Shown here: in pieces, positions 25,035 through 35,500 of the stretch
Layout: each line of letters opens with the position of its first letter
Position numbering within the stretch: the first letter of the stretch is position 1
Source of the DNA: Pseudidiomarina terrestris
GTDB taxonomy: Bacteria; Pseudomonadota; Gammaproteobacteria; Enterobacterales; Alteromonadaceae
DNA length: 64,000 nt
Reading direction: 5' to 3'
Assembly (NCBI RefSeq): GCF_030466405.1
Contig: NZ_JAGGJF010000005.1
Coordinates: 62,001-126,000 of the forward strand
The notes under the pieces: model-generated
Told to the model about the DNA's origin: nothing
Database searches by the model: none
The model's input: the letters and a program-made list of their open reading frames with translations, nothing else
Translations under genes and position numbers: made by a program

Positions 25035-25840
25035 AGCTTGAATTCACTCCAGATGGGGGCATGATCAGAAGGTTTTTCAATACCCCGCAGGTCATAATCA
25101 ATACCTGAATCGACCAGCTGACTGGCAAGTGCTTCGGTGGCAAGGATAAGGTCGATGCGCAGGCCGCGATTATCATTGAAGCCCCGTGAGCGATAGTCAA
25201 ACCAGCTAAACTGATCCTGCACTTCCGGGTGCTGCAGTCGGTAGGTGTCGACCAGCCCCCAATCAAGCAGGGTATTCAGCCATTCCCGTTCTTCCGGTAA
25301 GAAGCTGCACTTGCCGGTACGCAACCAGCGTTTGGCATTGTCTGCGCCGATGCCGATATCGCAGTCCTGGTGGGAAATATTTACGTCTCCCATCACCACA
25401 ACTTTTTGCTGAGGATCTAACTCAGTGTGCAGGTAATGCATCAAGTCAGCATAAAACTTTTGTTTTGCCGGAAACTTCAGTGGGTGATCGCGGCTTTCGC
25501 CTTGCGGGAAGTAACCGTTAAGAACCCGCACGCGGCTACCGTCTGTGTGTACAAAGTCACCCATAATCATACGGCGTTGTGCATCGTCTTCATCGGTAGG
25601 AAAACCGAACTGTGGATTTTCCAGCGGCTGTTTACTTAACAGGGCCACACCATAATGCCCTTTTTGTCCGTGATAAATGACGTGGTAGCCAAGCGCTTCA
25701 ACATCTGCCAACGGAAACTGGTCATCATGGACCTTGGTTTCCTGTAACCCGATCACATCAGGCTGGTGTTTTTCAATAAGTGCTTGCAGCTGATGCAGCC
25801 GTGCACGAACGCCATTGATATTAAAAGAAATAACCTTCAT
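25031..25840 (-). CDS. xthA: exodeoxyribonuclease III
   Basis: XthA is an AP endonuclease and 3'-phosphatase/exonuclease in base-excision repair. The 269-residue protein begins [18 protein letters not shown] and has the catalytic Glu in [10 protein letters not shown] near residue 34. Other active-site motifs are [14 protein letters not shown] near residue 107, [11 protein letters not shown] near residue 149 and the C-terminal SDHAPIW with the catalytic His near residue 260. An ORF reading from 26011 adds 57 hydrophobic, unconserved residues, so the ATG at 25840 is used, giving the E. coli length. It diverges from the patatin-like gene. Confidence 0.96.
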   Translation of the reverse strand: MKVISFNINGVRARLHQLQALIEKHQPDVIGLQETKVHDDQFPLADVEALGYHVIYHGQKGHYGVALLSKQPLENPQFGFPTDEDDAQRRMIMGDFVHTDGSRVRVLNGYFPQGESRDHPLKFPAKQKFYADLMHYLHTELDPQQKVVVMGDVNISHQDCDIGIGADNAKRWLRTGKCSFLPEEREWLNTLLDWGLVDTYRLQHPEVQDQFSWFDYRSRGFNDNRGLRIDLILATEALASQLVDSGIDYDLRGIEKPSDHAPIWSEFKL

Positions 25841-26004
25841 AAACGTCTGTTTCCCGTCGCCGTTAAGGTACTGAATTAGAAGTACTGCCAAGCATACCAG
25901 AAGCCCATAACAGGTGCGACAGTCAGGGTGTAGTGGCGCTGCATTTTTGGGTATACTGAACGTAATAAGTGTAAAGAATAATAATCCAATGGAGAGAAAG
26001 GGCG

Positions 26005-27072
26005 ATGGCAACCAACTGGTTGCAGTTACGTGCCGGCAAACGTGCGTGGTTGCAGATAAAAGAACAAGGTCTAAGCGAAGATGCAGTGCAACTTCTGGTA
26101 GGCGCGTCCGGCGGCCCCAAATGGTTTGTGCTGCAAGGGCTTGATCGTTACTTGTTCGGCGAGTTTTTTGCCGATCGGAAAGAACACCTGGATTTGCTGG
26201 GAACTTCGGCAGGCGCGTGGCGCTTTGCGGCTCTGGGGCAAAAAGATCCCGTTGCCGCCAGTGAGTTGTTTTGTCGCTTATACAGCACCCAGACCTACAG
26301 CGCCAAGCCAGATGTGCAGGAAATTACCGATGAAGCACGTAAGCTTCTGGCCGAGTATATTCCCGATAATGCTGTGCATGACATCCTCAGTCAGGATAAA
26401 TTTCGCCACCACTGGATAGTGGCTCGCTGCCGGGGGATGACGGCGAGCGAAGGCAAACGCCAGATTCTGGGTCTACTGACTTCTGCTGCCGCGAACTCGG
26501 TCAAGCGCAAATGGCTGGGTAAGTTTTATGAGCGCGTGATTTTTCATCATCCAGCGTCTCCGGCCGCTTTTGCTGAACACTGGAACGATTTACCGACCCG
26601 CTTTGCCACCTTATCCGAAGCAAACTTTAAGCCAGCGTTGTTAGCCACGGGCTCCATTCCGATGGTACTCGAGGGCGTGCGCGATATCCCTGGTGCCCCC
26701 GCCGGGATTTATCGCGATGGTGGGGTAACTGATTACCACTTTGATCTGAATTTTGATGGCGTCGAGGGATTGGTGCTCTATCCGCATTTTCACCAGGAAG
26801 TGATTCCAGGCTGGTTTGACAAGAACTTAAAAAAGCGGCGAACAACCGGGGCGCAATGGCCAAATGTGATCCTTTTAACGCCAACGCAAGAATTCATTGA
26901 TGCATTACCATTCGGTAAAATTCCTGACCGTACAGACTTTGCCAAACTTGATGCCGAGCAACGCATCAAATATTGGCAGCAAGCGGTGGAACAGGGGAAA
27001 TGGATGGCCGACCAACTCCATGAATGGATTGCCACGGATAAGATCCGCGACACCATTGAGTTATGGACCTAA
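26005..27072 (+). CDS. patatin-like phospholipase family protein
   Basis: The 355-residue cytoplasmic-type protein carries the patatin Ser-Asp dyad: an oxyanion-like GASGGPKWF near residue 33, the nucleophile elbow GTSAG near residue 68 and the DGG of [10 protein letters not shown] near residue 237. These enzymes are lipid acyl hydrolases, but the substrate and site here are unknown. There is no signal peptide. GAGAAAGGG gives a good ribosome binding site. The stop is 16 bp before hemH, so the two are probably co-transcribed. The motif order and spacing fit a complete enzyme. Confidence 0.82.
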   Translation: MATNWLQLRAGKRAWLQIKEQGLSEDAVQLLVGASGGPKWFVLQGLDRYLFGEFFADRKEHLDLLGTSAGAWRFAALGQKDPVAASELFCRLYSTQTYSAKPDVQEITDEARKLLAEYIPDNAVHDILSQDKFRHHWIVARCRGMTASEGKRQILGLLTSAAANSVKRKWLGKFYERVIFHHPASPAAFAEHWNDLPTRFATLSEANFKPALLATGSIPMVLEGVRDIPGAPAGIYRDGGVTDYHFDLNFDGVEGLVLYPHFHQEVIPGWFDKNLKKRRTTGAQWPNVILLTPTQEFIDALPFGKIPDRTDFAKLDAEQRIKYWQQAVEQGKWMADQLHEWIATDKIRDTIELWT

Positions 27073-27088
27073 TAGTAAGAGGTAAGGC

Positions 27089-28198
27089 ATGAAGTATCGC
27101 GGATATTCAGATTTTTCGCACGGACAAACAGACCGCATTGGCGTGCTGGTCACCAATCTTGGTACGCCGGACGCGCCAGATACACCATCGCTGCGGCGTT
27201 ATTTGAAAGAATTTCTGGCCGACCCGCGCGTGGTAGAGGTCCCTCGGGCGCTCTGGTGGTTGATTCTCAACGGTGTCATTTTGCGCATTCGCCCGAAACG
27301 CTCGGCGGCAGCCTATAAAACGGTGTGGACGGAACAAGGTTCACCGTTACTCTTTCATACTCAGGAGCAAGCTAAGCAGCTGCAGAAGTCGCTGGCGGAG
27401 GAGTATGGCGATGATGTAGTGGTGCGCTTTGCCATGCGTTATGGGTCACCAGCGATGAGCGATGTCATTGATGAAATGCTCCAGTCGGGCGTCCGTAAAC
27501 TTGTGTTGTTCCCCTTGTATCCGCAGTATTCTGGCGCGACCTCTGGCTCAACCTTTGATGCTTTGGCGCAAGAGTTTATGCAGCGACGTTGGCTTCCGGA
27601 TTTTCGTTTTATCAGCCACTACCACGACGATGCTGGCTATATCGATGCCTGTGCCCAGCAAATTGAAAGTTTCTGGCAGCAGCATGGTCGTCCGCAGAAA
27701 CTTATTTTCTCTTATCACGGTGTGCCGAAAAAGTATCTTACCCAGGGCGACCCCTATCATTGTGAATGCCACAAAACATCGCGTTTGATTGCAGAGCGGC
27801 TAGACTTAGGAAAAGACGACTACCTGACTACTTTCCAGTCCCGCTTTGGTCGTGAGGAGTGGTTGCAGCCCTACACCGATGAAACGCTTAAGGCGCTTCC
27901 TGATGCCGGAGTGAAAAACGTGCAGGTGTTTTGTCCTGGCTTTAGTGCTGATTGCCTTGAAACGATCGAAGAAATTGGTGAAGAAAATCGCGAGTACTTT
28001 GCGGAGGCGGGCGGCGAACACTACGCTTATATTCCAGCGCTTAACTCGACTGTTGAGCACATCAATGCCCTCACTGCGATCGTTAAACGGGAACTGAAGG
28101 GTTGGAGCCTGGACCACGATGAAACTGCCCGTCAGCGTCGTGCGGCAGCCCGTCAACAACACTATGGTGAACTGAACAATCCGGATGAGAGCACTTAA
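27089..28198 (+). CDS. hemH: ferrochelatase
   Basis: HemH inserts Fe(II) into protoporphyrin IX, the last step of haem synthesis, at the cytoplasmic membrane face. The 369-residue protein shows IGVLVTNLGTPDAPDTPSLRRYLKEFL at the start, RYGSPAMSDV near residue 115, the FPLYPQYSGATSGST block, the metal-site His in SYHGVPKKYL near residue 208, and CPGFSADCLETIEEIGEENRE with the conserved Glu near residue 290. The C-terminal 30 residues are basic and not conserved. GAGGTAAGG precedes the start. The gene lies between the patatin-like and PLD genes in one direction. Confidence 0.95.
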   Translation: MKYRGYSDFSHGQTDRIGVLVTNLGTPDAPDTPSLRRYLKEFLADPRVVEVPRALWWLILNGVILRIRPKRSAAAYKTVWTEQGSPLLFHTQEQAKQLQKSLAEEYGDDVVVRFAMRYGSPAMSDVIDEMLQSGVRKLVLFPLYPQYSGATSGSTFDALAQEFMQRRWLPDFRFISHYHDDAGYIDACAQQIESFWQQHGRPQKLIFSYHGVPKKYLTQGDPYHCECHKTSRLIAERLDLGKDDYLTTFQSRFGREEWLQPYTDETLKALPDAGVKNVQVFCPGFSADCLETIEEIGEENREYFAEAGGEHYAYIPALNSTVEHINALTAIVKRELKGWSLDHDETARQRRAAARQQHYGELNNPDEST

Positions 28199-28219
28199 AC
28201 CAGAGGAGCTGTCAGTAAA

Positions 28220-29686
28220 ATGACAGAGGAAACAGCACAAGGACGATTAGCGACCGCCATTGATCCACTTGTTGCCGAGCATGACGGGGACAGTGGCGTG
28301 ATTCCTTTGGTGGATTCGCTGGAGGCCTTTGCTGCGCGAGTTCTGCTGGCCCGGCAGGCAGAGTACCGCCTGGATATCCAATATTACATCTGGCGTCAGG
28401 ATATTACCGGCACCTTGCTTTTCGAGGCTCTGCATGAAGCGGCCGAGCGCGGGGTAAAGGTGCGCCTGCTGCTTGACGATCACAATACCGCGGGGCTCGA
28501 CGCCACTTTAATTGGTTTGCATCAGCACCAGAATATAGAAGTCCGTTTATTTAATCCGTTGAAGTTACGGCGTCCACGGTTCCTGAACTATATTTTCGAT
28601 TTCCGCCGGGTTAACCGGCGTATGCACAATAAGTCCTTTGTGGTGGATGGGCGCGTGGTAATAAGTGGCGGCCGTAATATTGGTGATGAATACTTTGGCG
28701 CCACCAGCGACGTGCTCTTTACGGATCTTGATGCGTTGCTCATCGGCCCGGTGGTTGCCGATGTGGAAAATGATTTTCAACGTTACTGGGATTGTGAGTC
28801 ATCCGTGCCGCTTGAGCGTCTCTTTACGCTAACTAAGCCGCGGGATTTGTCGGCGCTGCGCGCTATCGCCGAGCGTTACGAGCAGGATCCGCGCGCGCAA
28901 GCGTTCATGAAAGCCATAGAAGAGCTGCCGTTTATGCAGGAACTGCAGCGCCAGCAATTAGATATTTACTGGACGCCAACGCAACTTGTGAGTGACTCTC
29001 CAGCCAAAGCTCTCGGCCGCGCGAAGCCCCAACAAATGGTTGCGCATCAGCTGCAACAAGCAATAGGCACCCCCCAGTCCCATGTGACCCTGGTTTCGCC
29101 TTACTTTGTGCCCACCCAGGCTGGGGTTAACGAGCTCATCGCAATGGCCGACCGCGGTGTCGATATTGTTATTCTGACGAACTCATTGGCGGCCACCGAC
29201 GTCGCCATCGTACACGCCGGTTACGCCAAATGGCGGCGACAGCTGCTGCAGCACGGGATTCAGTTATTCGAATTGCAACGGTTATCCCCTCTGGCCAGAC
29301 GCGAACAACGGAAAGAACGTCGTCAGCGGTTAAAAGGGAAAGAACGTTTTGGTAGCTCTGCTTCGAGTTTACATGCGAAAACCTTGATGGTGGATCTGGA
29401 TCGGGTGTTTGTTGGCTCATTGAACTTCGATCCCCGTTCTGCGGCGATAAATACTGAGCTGGGATTTGTCATGCACAGTACTGAACTTGCTGAACGCATC
29501 GACGATGCTATCACTGAAACTTTGCCGCATTATGCCTATCAATTGAAATTGTTTAAGAATAAAGTGGTTTGGGTGGAGCGTTTGGGGAAACAACGGACCT
29601 GTTACAGTTCCGAACCCGGAGCTTCTATCTGGCGCCGCTTGGCGGTTCGAATTCTCGAACGTCTGCCGATTGAGCGCCTGCTATAA
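28220..29686 (+). CDS. phospholipase D family protein, cardiolipin synthase C-like
   Basis: The 488-residue protein has two HKD motifs typical of PLD-type phosphatidyltransferases: HNKSFVVDGRVVISGG near residue 137 and HAKTLMVDLDRVFVGSLNFDPRS near residue 387. It resembles ClsC (YmdC), which makes cardiolipin from phosphatidylglycerol and phosphatidylethanolamine and needs a partner protein in E. coli. No partner is adjacent here. No clear N-terminal membrane helix is present, so it is probably peripheral. AGAGGAG gives the start. It follows hemH by 21 bp and precedes a beta-CASP hydrolase. Confidence 0.85.
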   Translation: MTEETAQGRLATAIDPLVAEHDGDSGVIPLVDSLEAFAARVLLARQAEYRLDIQYYIWRQDITGTLLFEALHEAAERGVKVRLLLDDHNTAGLDATLIGLHQHQNIEVRLFNPLKLRRPRFLNYIFDFRRVNRRMHNKSFVVDGRVVISGGRNIGDEYFGATSDVLFTDLDALLIGPVVADVENDFQRYWDCESSVPLERLFTLTKPRDLSALRAIAERYEQDPRAQAFMKAIEELPFMQELQRQQLDIYWTPTQLVSDSPAKALGRAKPQQMVAHQLQQAIGTPQSHVTLVSPYFVPTQAGVNELIAMADRGVDIVILTNSLAATDVAIVHAGYAKWRRQLLQHGIQLFELQRLSPLARREQRKERRQRLKGKERFGSSASSLHAKTLMVDLDRVFVGSLNFDPRSAAINTELGFVMHSTELAERIDDAITETLPHYAYQLKLFKNKVVWVERLGKQRTCYSSEPGASIWRRLAVRILERLPIERLL

Positions 29687-29714
29687 AGCTTTCCTTAGAT
29701 CGGGAGTGGACGTG

Positions 29715-31082
29715 ATGCGATTAACCTTTTTGGGCGGCAGTGAAACCGTCACCGGTTCAAAATACCTGTTAGAGACCGAGAGTACCCGGGTACTGGTAGA
29801 TTGTGGTTTGTTCCAAGGCTATAAGTGGTTGCGGGAGCGCAACCGTCAGCCGCTTCCATTAGGCATCAATGAAGTCGATGCCATAGTTCTTACCCACGCC
29901 CATCTGGATCATTCAGGCTTCGTTCCCGTGCTTTATAAAAACGGTTTTCGCGGGCCGGTTTACGCGCACTACGGGACCGTGGGACTGTGCCAGATCCTCT
30001 GGCCTGATAGTGGCCGCATTCAGGAGGAGGATGCAAAGTTTTATCAAAAACATGGTCTCAGCCGCCACGCAAAGCCGGAGCCGCTTTATGACGAGGAGAC
30101 CGCCGAACAGGCATTACGGCTGATGCACGGTATTGAATTTGAGAAAAGCTTCAGCGTTGGCGATATCACCTTTACCATGCAACCGGTCGGACATATCCTC
30201 GGCGCAGCCAGCGTCATCGCTGAGCACAAAGGCGTGCGTATCGGCTTCAGTGGTGATGTCGGAAGGCCGGACGATATCCTCATGTGTCCGCCTAAACCAT
30301 TGCCTGATGTAGATTACCTGCTACTTGAGTCGACCTATGGCGATCGGCGCCATAGCACTACAGACCCCTGGCAGCAGTTCGCAGATATCGTGAATGAAAC
30401 CGCAGCTGCCGGCGGCGTGTTGATGATTCCAAGCTTTGCTGTGGGGCGGGCACAATTGCTGCAGCATATGTTGGTCACTCTGATGGCAGAGGGGCGCATC
30501 CCGCGCTTACCAATATTTCTGGATAGTCCCATGGCGATTAGCGTGTCTGATATTTATGCTGAACACCATGATTATCATCGCCTGAGTGCAGGGCAATGTG
30601 CTGCACTTGAGCAATCGATCCTCTACACCCACAGTGTCGATGAGTCCAAAGCTATTGCCTCACAAGGCGCACCACACATTATCATCGCCGGCAGTGGTAT
30701 GGCGACCGGCGGCCGCATTTTACATCACTTCAAACATTGGCTCGGTGATCATCGCAGCACCGTGCTGTTCAGTGGCCACCAGGCAGGCGGCACACGTGGT
30801 GCGAAAATGGCGCAAGGGGTAGAACGTATCAAAATCCACGGTCAGTGGATTCCAGTGAAAGCCAGAATCCGTCAGCTCGACGGGCTTTCCGGTCATGCGG
30901 ACTATGTTGAGCTAGAGCAGTGGCTGGCACAGTCAGCGCTGAGTAAGGATACCAAGATCTATCTGGTGCATGGTGAGCCGGATGCGTTAGAAGCTTTATC
31001 GGATCACTTGAAGCAAACTACCAGTTACGATATGCACATTGCGGCCTATCGTCAGGTCCTGCATTTTAAAACCGACGCTTAG
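29715..31082 (+). CDS. beta-CASP metallo-beta-lactamase fold hydrolase (RNA-processing type)
   Basis: The 455-residue protein has the metallo-beta-lactamase zinc motif THAHLDHSG near residue 60, further ligands in QPVGHILGA and SGDVGRPDD, and a beta-CASP insert with IPSFAVGRAQLLQHML near residue 245. The AGSGMATGGRILHH and GLSGHADYVEL blocks close the site. The RMMBL tail is present. Bacterial members resemble CPSF/Int11 ribonucleases, but targets are mostly unknown. A larger ORF begins at 29670 within the PLD gene. ATG 29715, with GGGAGTGG upstream, is chosen. It overlaps the convergent transporter gene by 4 bp. Confidence 0.9.
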   Translation: MRLTFLGGSETVTGSKYLLETESTRVLVDCGLFQGYKWLRERNRQPLPLGINEVDAIVLTHAHLDHSGFVPVLYKNGFRGPVYAHYGTVGLCQILWPDSGRIQEEDAKFYQKHGLSRHAKPEPLYDEETAEQALRLMHGIEFEKSFSVGDITFTMQPVGHILGAASVIAEHKGVRIGFSGDVGRPDDILMCPPKPLPDVDYLLLESTYGDRRHSTTDPWQQFADIVNETAAAGGVLMIPSFAVGRAQLLQHMLVTLMAEGRIPRLPIFLDSPMAISVSDIYAEHHDYHRLSAGQCAALEQSILYTHSVDESKAIASQGAPHIIIAGSGMATGGRILHHFKHWLGDHRSTVLFSGHQAGGTRGAKMAQGVERIKIHGQWIPVKARIRQLDGLSGHADYVELEQWLAQSALSKDTKIYLVHGEPDALEALSDHLKQTTSYDMHIAAYRQVLHFKTDA

Positions 31083-32467
31083 GCCACAAATACCATCACC
31101 ACTGCGGTGGTGATGACTGCCAGCATGACATTGAGGACTAAGCCCTCGCGTGCCATTGCTTTTACTGTGAGCCGCTCCGATGAAAACACAATAGAATTGG
31201 GCGGCGTCGCCACCGGCATGCAAAAGGCAGTGCTACAGGCAATGGTGGCTGGGATCATTAATAATTCCGGTGGCAGCTCCAGGGCAACAGCGGCCGCAGC
31301 CATGATCGGCATGAGCAGAGTTGCGGTGGCGGTGTTAGAGGTCACCTCAGTAAGAAAGGAGACGCTCAGGGTCAGACAGAAGATAAGTAACCAGATGGGC
31401 AATCCGCCGAGACCGGTCAATGCTTCCCCGATACGCACACTCAAACCACTACTAATAAACCCTTGCGCCAGCGCGATACCGCCGGCAAACAGCAGTAAGA
31501 TTCCCCATGGAATGCTGACCGCGGCTGACCAAGTAAGTAAGGGCTGCCCTTTTTTGTCGCGCACTAAAAACATCATTATCACGCCAGCAATAGCTACAGT
31601 CGCGTCGCCGAGATAGGTCAAGCCGCTCCAGGCTGTCCAGCCGCCAAAAGGAGTGGTGCGGGTGATCCACAAGAGCACGACCACACCGAAAATAACCAGC
31701 ACACGCTTTTCTGCGCTTTGCATTTGACCGGGACGGGGAATGTTCAGCTCGACATCGTTACGGACATGGCGTGCCAGCCACCAGGCCATCAGCGGGATGC
31801 TAACAATCACCAGTGGCAAACCGATGGCGAACCATTCGGTGAATGCAAAGGGTACTCCCGTAGAGGCCTCATACACCGATGCGAAAATCAGGTTAGGCGG
31901 TGTGCCGACTAAAGTGGCAATACCGCCCACTGATGCAGAATAGGCCAAACCGAGCAATAACGCGCGTTGAAACGGCGCATCATCACAGGCATCAGCGAGT
32001 GCCAACGCAACAGGAAGTAACGCCAGTACGGCAGCGGTATTCGAGATCCACATCGATAGCAAGGCGGTGGCGAGCATGAAGGCAAAAATCATGCGTTTAC
32101 CATGGCCGTTGCCGACGTAATGGACAAGTGTGAGCCCAAGTCTTCGATGCACACCGCTCATCTCGACCGCTTTAGCGAGCATAAATGCCGCCATAAACAG
32201 CCAGATAATGGGGTTTCCCAGCGCGCCGGAGACCTCATTCAGGGGGGTAATTGCACCCAGTGGCAGCAGCACAAAAGGCAACAAGGAGGTCACTGGCAAC
32301 GGCAGCGCTTCAGTTATCCACCACCAGGCGATCCAGAGTGTCGCAGCAAGGGTCCAGGCTGCGGGATGCGCAAAGCCAGCTTCCGACTGCACGACAAAAT
32401 AAAGAATCACCGCGGCGAGCGGTGCTAAAACCAGGTGCCATTTTTGCGTACTGTGCATCGTTTGCAT
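31079..32467 (-). CDS. DASS (SLC13) family sodium-coupled anion transporter
   Basis: The roughly 462-residue inner-membrane protein has eleven or more helices and the two signature SNT repeats of divalent anion:Na+ symporters, ISNTAAVLALLPVALAL near residue 140 and TSNTATATLLMPIMAAAA near residue 380. The C-terminal block ACSTAFCMPVATPPNSIVFSS fits the family. Likely substrates are C4-dicarboxylates, citrate, sulfate or phosphate, and sequence alone cannot choose. A GTG at 32479 and ATGs at 32467 and 32458 are possible, none with a clear ribosome binding site. I use 32467. The last codons form a 9-bp hairpin (31094-31115) just after the end of the convergent gene. Confidence 0.87.
   Translation of the reverse strand: MQTMHSTQKWHLVLAPLAAVILYFVVQSEAGFAHPAAWTLAATLWIAWWWITEALPLPVTSLLPFVLLPLGAITPLNEVSGALGNPIIWLFMAAFMLAKAVEMSGVHRRLGLTLVHYVGNGHGKRMIFAFMLATALLSMWISNTAAVLALLPVALALADACDDAPFQRALLLGLAYSASVGGIATLVGTPPNLIFASVYEASTGVPFAFTEWFAIGLPLVIVSIPLMAWWLARHVRNDVELNIPRPGQMQSAEKRVLVIFGVVVLLWITRTTPFGGWTAWSGLTYLGDATVAIAGVIMMFLVRDKKGQPLLTWSAAVSIPWGILLLFAGGIALAQGFISSGLSVRIGEALTGLGGLPIWLLIFCLTLSVSFLTEVTSNTATATLLMPIMAAAAVALELPPELLMIPATIACSTAFCMPVATPPNSIVFSSERLTVKAMAREGLVLNVMLAVITTAVVMVFVA
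31094..31115 (+). terminator. strong hairpin downstream of the beta-CASP gene
   Basis: CATCACCAC, loop TGCG, GTGGTGATG form a perfect 9-bp stem 11 bp after the stop of the beta-CASP hydrolase and inside the end of the antisense transporter gene. No T-run follows, so termination is possible but not certain. Confidence 0.35.
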
Positions 32468-32553
32468 GTAATGAACCACTAAAAATCGAATCGCTAGAGA
32501 CTAGCAAACAACTGTGCTATATGAAATTTTCTGCGCAACGTAGCTAAAGTAAC

Positions 32554-35500
32554 TTAAGCTAGAAATTCCATAAACTCAGCTAACGGCATGGGTTTAGCAA
32601 AATAAAAGCCTTGCCCATAGTTGCAACCCATTTCCGCCAGGCGAACGGCCTGTTCTTTGGTTTCGATGCCCTCTGCAACCACTGCAATATTAAGTTGGCG
32701 GGCAACCGCCAGGATGCCGCGTACAATTGCTTCATCGCTGGGTTTGCTGATGATGTCCTGAATGAAGGCGCGGTCGATTTTAAGCTTGTCGAGGGGCAGT
32801 TTCTTCAAGTAACTCATACTGGAGAAGCCCGTGCCAAAATCATCAATCGCCATGGACAGCCCTGCTTGGCGAAAGCGATTTATCAACGCGATGGCGTGCT
32901 CACTGTCATCCATCAGCACACTCTCGGTGAGTTCGAGTTCAACTTGAGTATTGGTCAGGTCGTGGGCTTTAATGGTGGCGATAATTTGCTCAAAAAAGTC
33001 AGCGCGGCTAAATTGCACTGCAGATAAATTTACGCAAACCTGTAAGTCAGGTTGCTTAGCCAGCATGGTTTGCAAATCTTTACAGGCACGGGCAAAGCCC
33101 CATTGACTGGCAGGAATAATTTGTCCGGTGGTTTCAGCCATAGGTATAAACTTAGCCGGAGGCACGAATTCGCCTTCGTGAATTTGCCAGCGCATCAGTG
33201 CTTCTGCTGCAACGACCTTGCCGGATTGTAAATCGACGATAGGCTGGTAGAAGAGCTCCAGACGTTCCTGATCGATCGCTTGCTGGAACTGATTGCGTAA
33301 GTTGACATCGAGCCTTTGCTTCTGCGCAACCTGGGCCTGATAGAAAGACAGATGGTTGCGGCCTTGTCGTTTGGCCATGCTCATTGCCGTGTCCGCCTGC
33401 TGAATCAGATCGACTGCTTGCTGCGATGGACCGCAATGCACGGCAACGCCAATACTGGCAGTCAGATAAACCTTTTGTTGTCGAACAGGGTAGGGCTCAG
33501 AGATAACTTCCAGTAAATAGTGTCCTAAAGCATCAGCGGCTGACAAATCGTCTACTTTGGTAGCAATGACGAATTCATCACCACCAAAGCGGGCAGCGAA
33601 CGCCACCTCAGTCAAATTGGCCGCTAAGCGGTCAGCGACCTGTTTCAGTACCTGATCGCCTGCGGCAAGTCCCATAGCTTCATTGATGGGCTTAAACCCA
33701 TCCAAATCGATAAACAAGACAACCCAATGTGGACCTCGCTGAAAGTCATGCTGTTGCTGCTCAACAATTTCACTAAGATGGCGTTCAAAGGCATAGCGGT
33801 TTAACAGTTCAGTTAAGGCATCATGTTCGGCCTGGAATGCCAGTTGGTGCTCACCGCTTACACGTTCGGTTACGTCCTGATGAACACCGACGAAATGGGT
33901 AATGGTACCTGCTGCGTCAGCCACTGGCGCAAGTTGTAATTCGTCCCAGAAACTGCTGCCATCTTTATGGTAATGCAGTACCCGAACCTTGCATTCGGTA
34001 CGCTCGACCAGTGCTTTACGAACAGTTGCGACGACTTCGGGGTCGGTATCTTCGCCAATGAGGAAGTCACACGAAGAGCCGACAATTTCGTTGGTATTGT
34101 AGCCAGTCATTTTGGTAAAGGCGTCGTTCACGTAAATCACCGGATTGCTGGGGTCAGTGGCATCAGATATCACGATACCATTGGTACTGACATTCACACT
34201 GCGTTCTAACACATGAAGTTGCTCGTCTTGTTCTTTTTGCGCAGTAATATCCCTGGCGATACCAAACACGCCGGTGATTTCGCCGTTAATTTTAATAGGC
34301 AGGTTGGTCACATGAATATGCAATACCTCACCGTTGCTGGCGAACCCACGCAAGTCATAGCGACAGGTTTCACCTCGCAGAGTGCGTTGAAAGTTGGCCT
34401 CTGCATCAGCGCGATCGGCAGGCAATATGAAAGCGCTGTAGTGTGCATTGAGCACTTGATTTTCATCGGTGTGGAGTATGTCCAATACCGCCTGATTGGC
34501 ACTGGTCACCATGCCGTCCCGATCGAGAGAAAAGACTGCGTCAGGATGAAAGAAAAACAACGAACTGTATTGTTGCTCATTAAGCAGTAGCTGGTTTTGC
34601 TGGTGTTGTAATTGCGCTCTTACACCGTTCAGCCGCCGGCTATGGTTGGTCAGCATTTTGTTTTGCTGCGCCAGGGCCAGAAAGGCAATACAGAAAAGAA
34701 AACCGAAGGTCGCAACCAGCATGCGTAAATTTGATGCGCTGGAGAGTTCGTCGAAGGAGTACAAACTGACCGAAAGCTGTAAAGGTTCACCATAAGGAAT
34801 GTGCAGCTGTGCTTCGGCAATTGAAAGCTCATTCAGATGCGGCGGTTTTGCATCAGAAAAGCTGATGACCCGGTCATCATCTAACGCAACATAGACTTTC
34901 AGGTAGTTCGGCAGTAAGCGGGTTTCGGGATTCACCAGCTGCATCAGGTCAAATACTACGAGCAGGTAATAGCCCCGATCGGCTTCATAGCCCACCGGCA
35001 ACAACATCAGGCCTAGTGGCCGTTTGCCCAAACGAAACTCATCTCTTGGCACGAGCATGCTGATACTATCGGGCGCTGAAGCAAGCCAATTCTGCACTTG
35101 TGGATGGTTCAGGTGTTCATTGTATTCGTCGTTGCCACTACGGTGTTGCTCCCAAACTGAGATTCCGCGGTTATCCAGCAAATGAATCCCCAAATAATGG
35201 GGAATGTCGCGGAGATAGGTGGCCACGTCAAACTTAGCAAAAACCGATGTCGGCGTGACCCCCAGGTGTTGCCAGCGCTCTCGTAAGCGACTTAAGACTT
35301 GAATGTTTACCTGAATGGCTTGTTGGCGCACCTTGGCAACTTTTTCAATGGTGGCAAAGGCCTCGGCGCGAATCTCCTTAATGTGATTAAGGCTTAAGCT
35401 AAACCAAACGCAGCAGATAATGGTTACAAAGGCAAAAGTTATCCAGGCAGCCGGGTTATTGTTTAAACGAAACAGTAAGACCCGACTTGAGCTGCTTAAT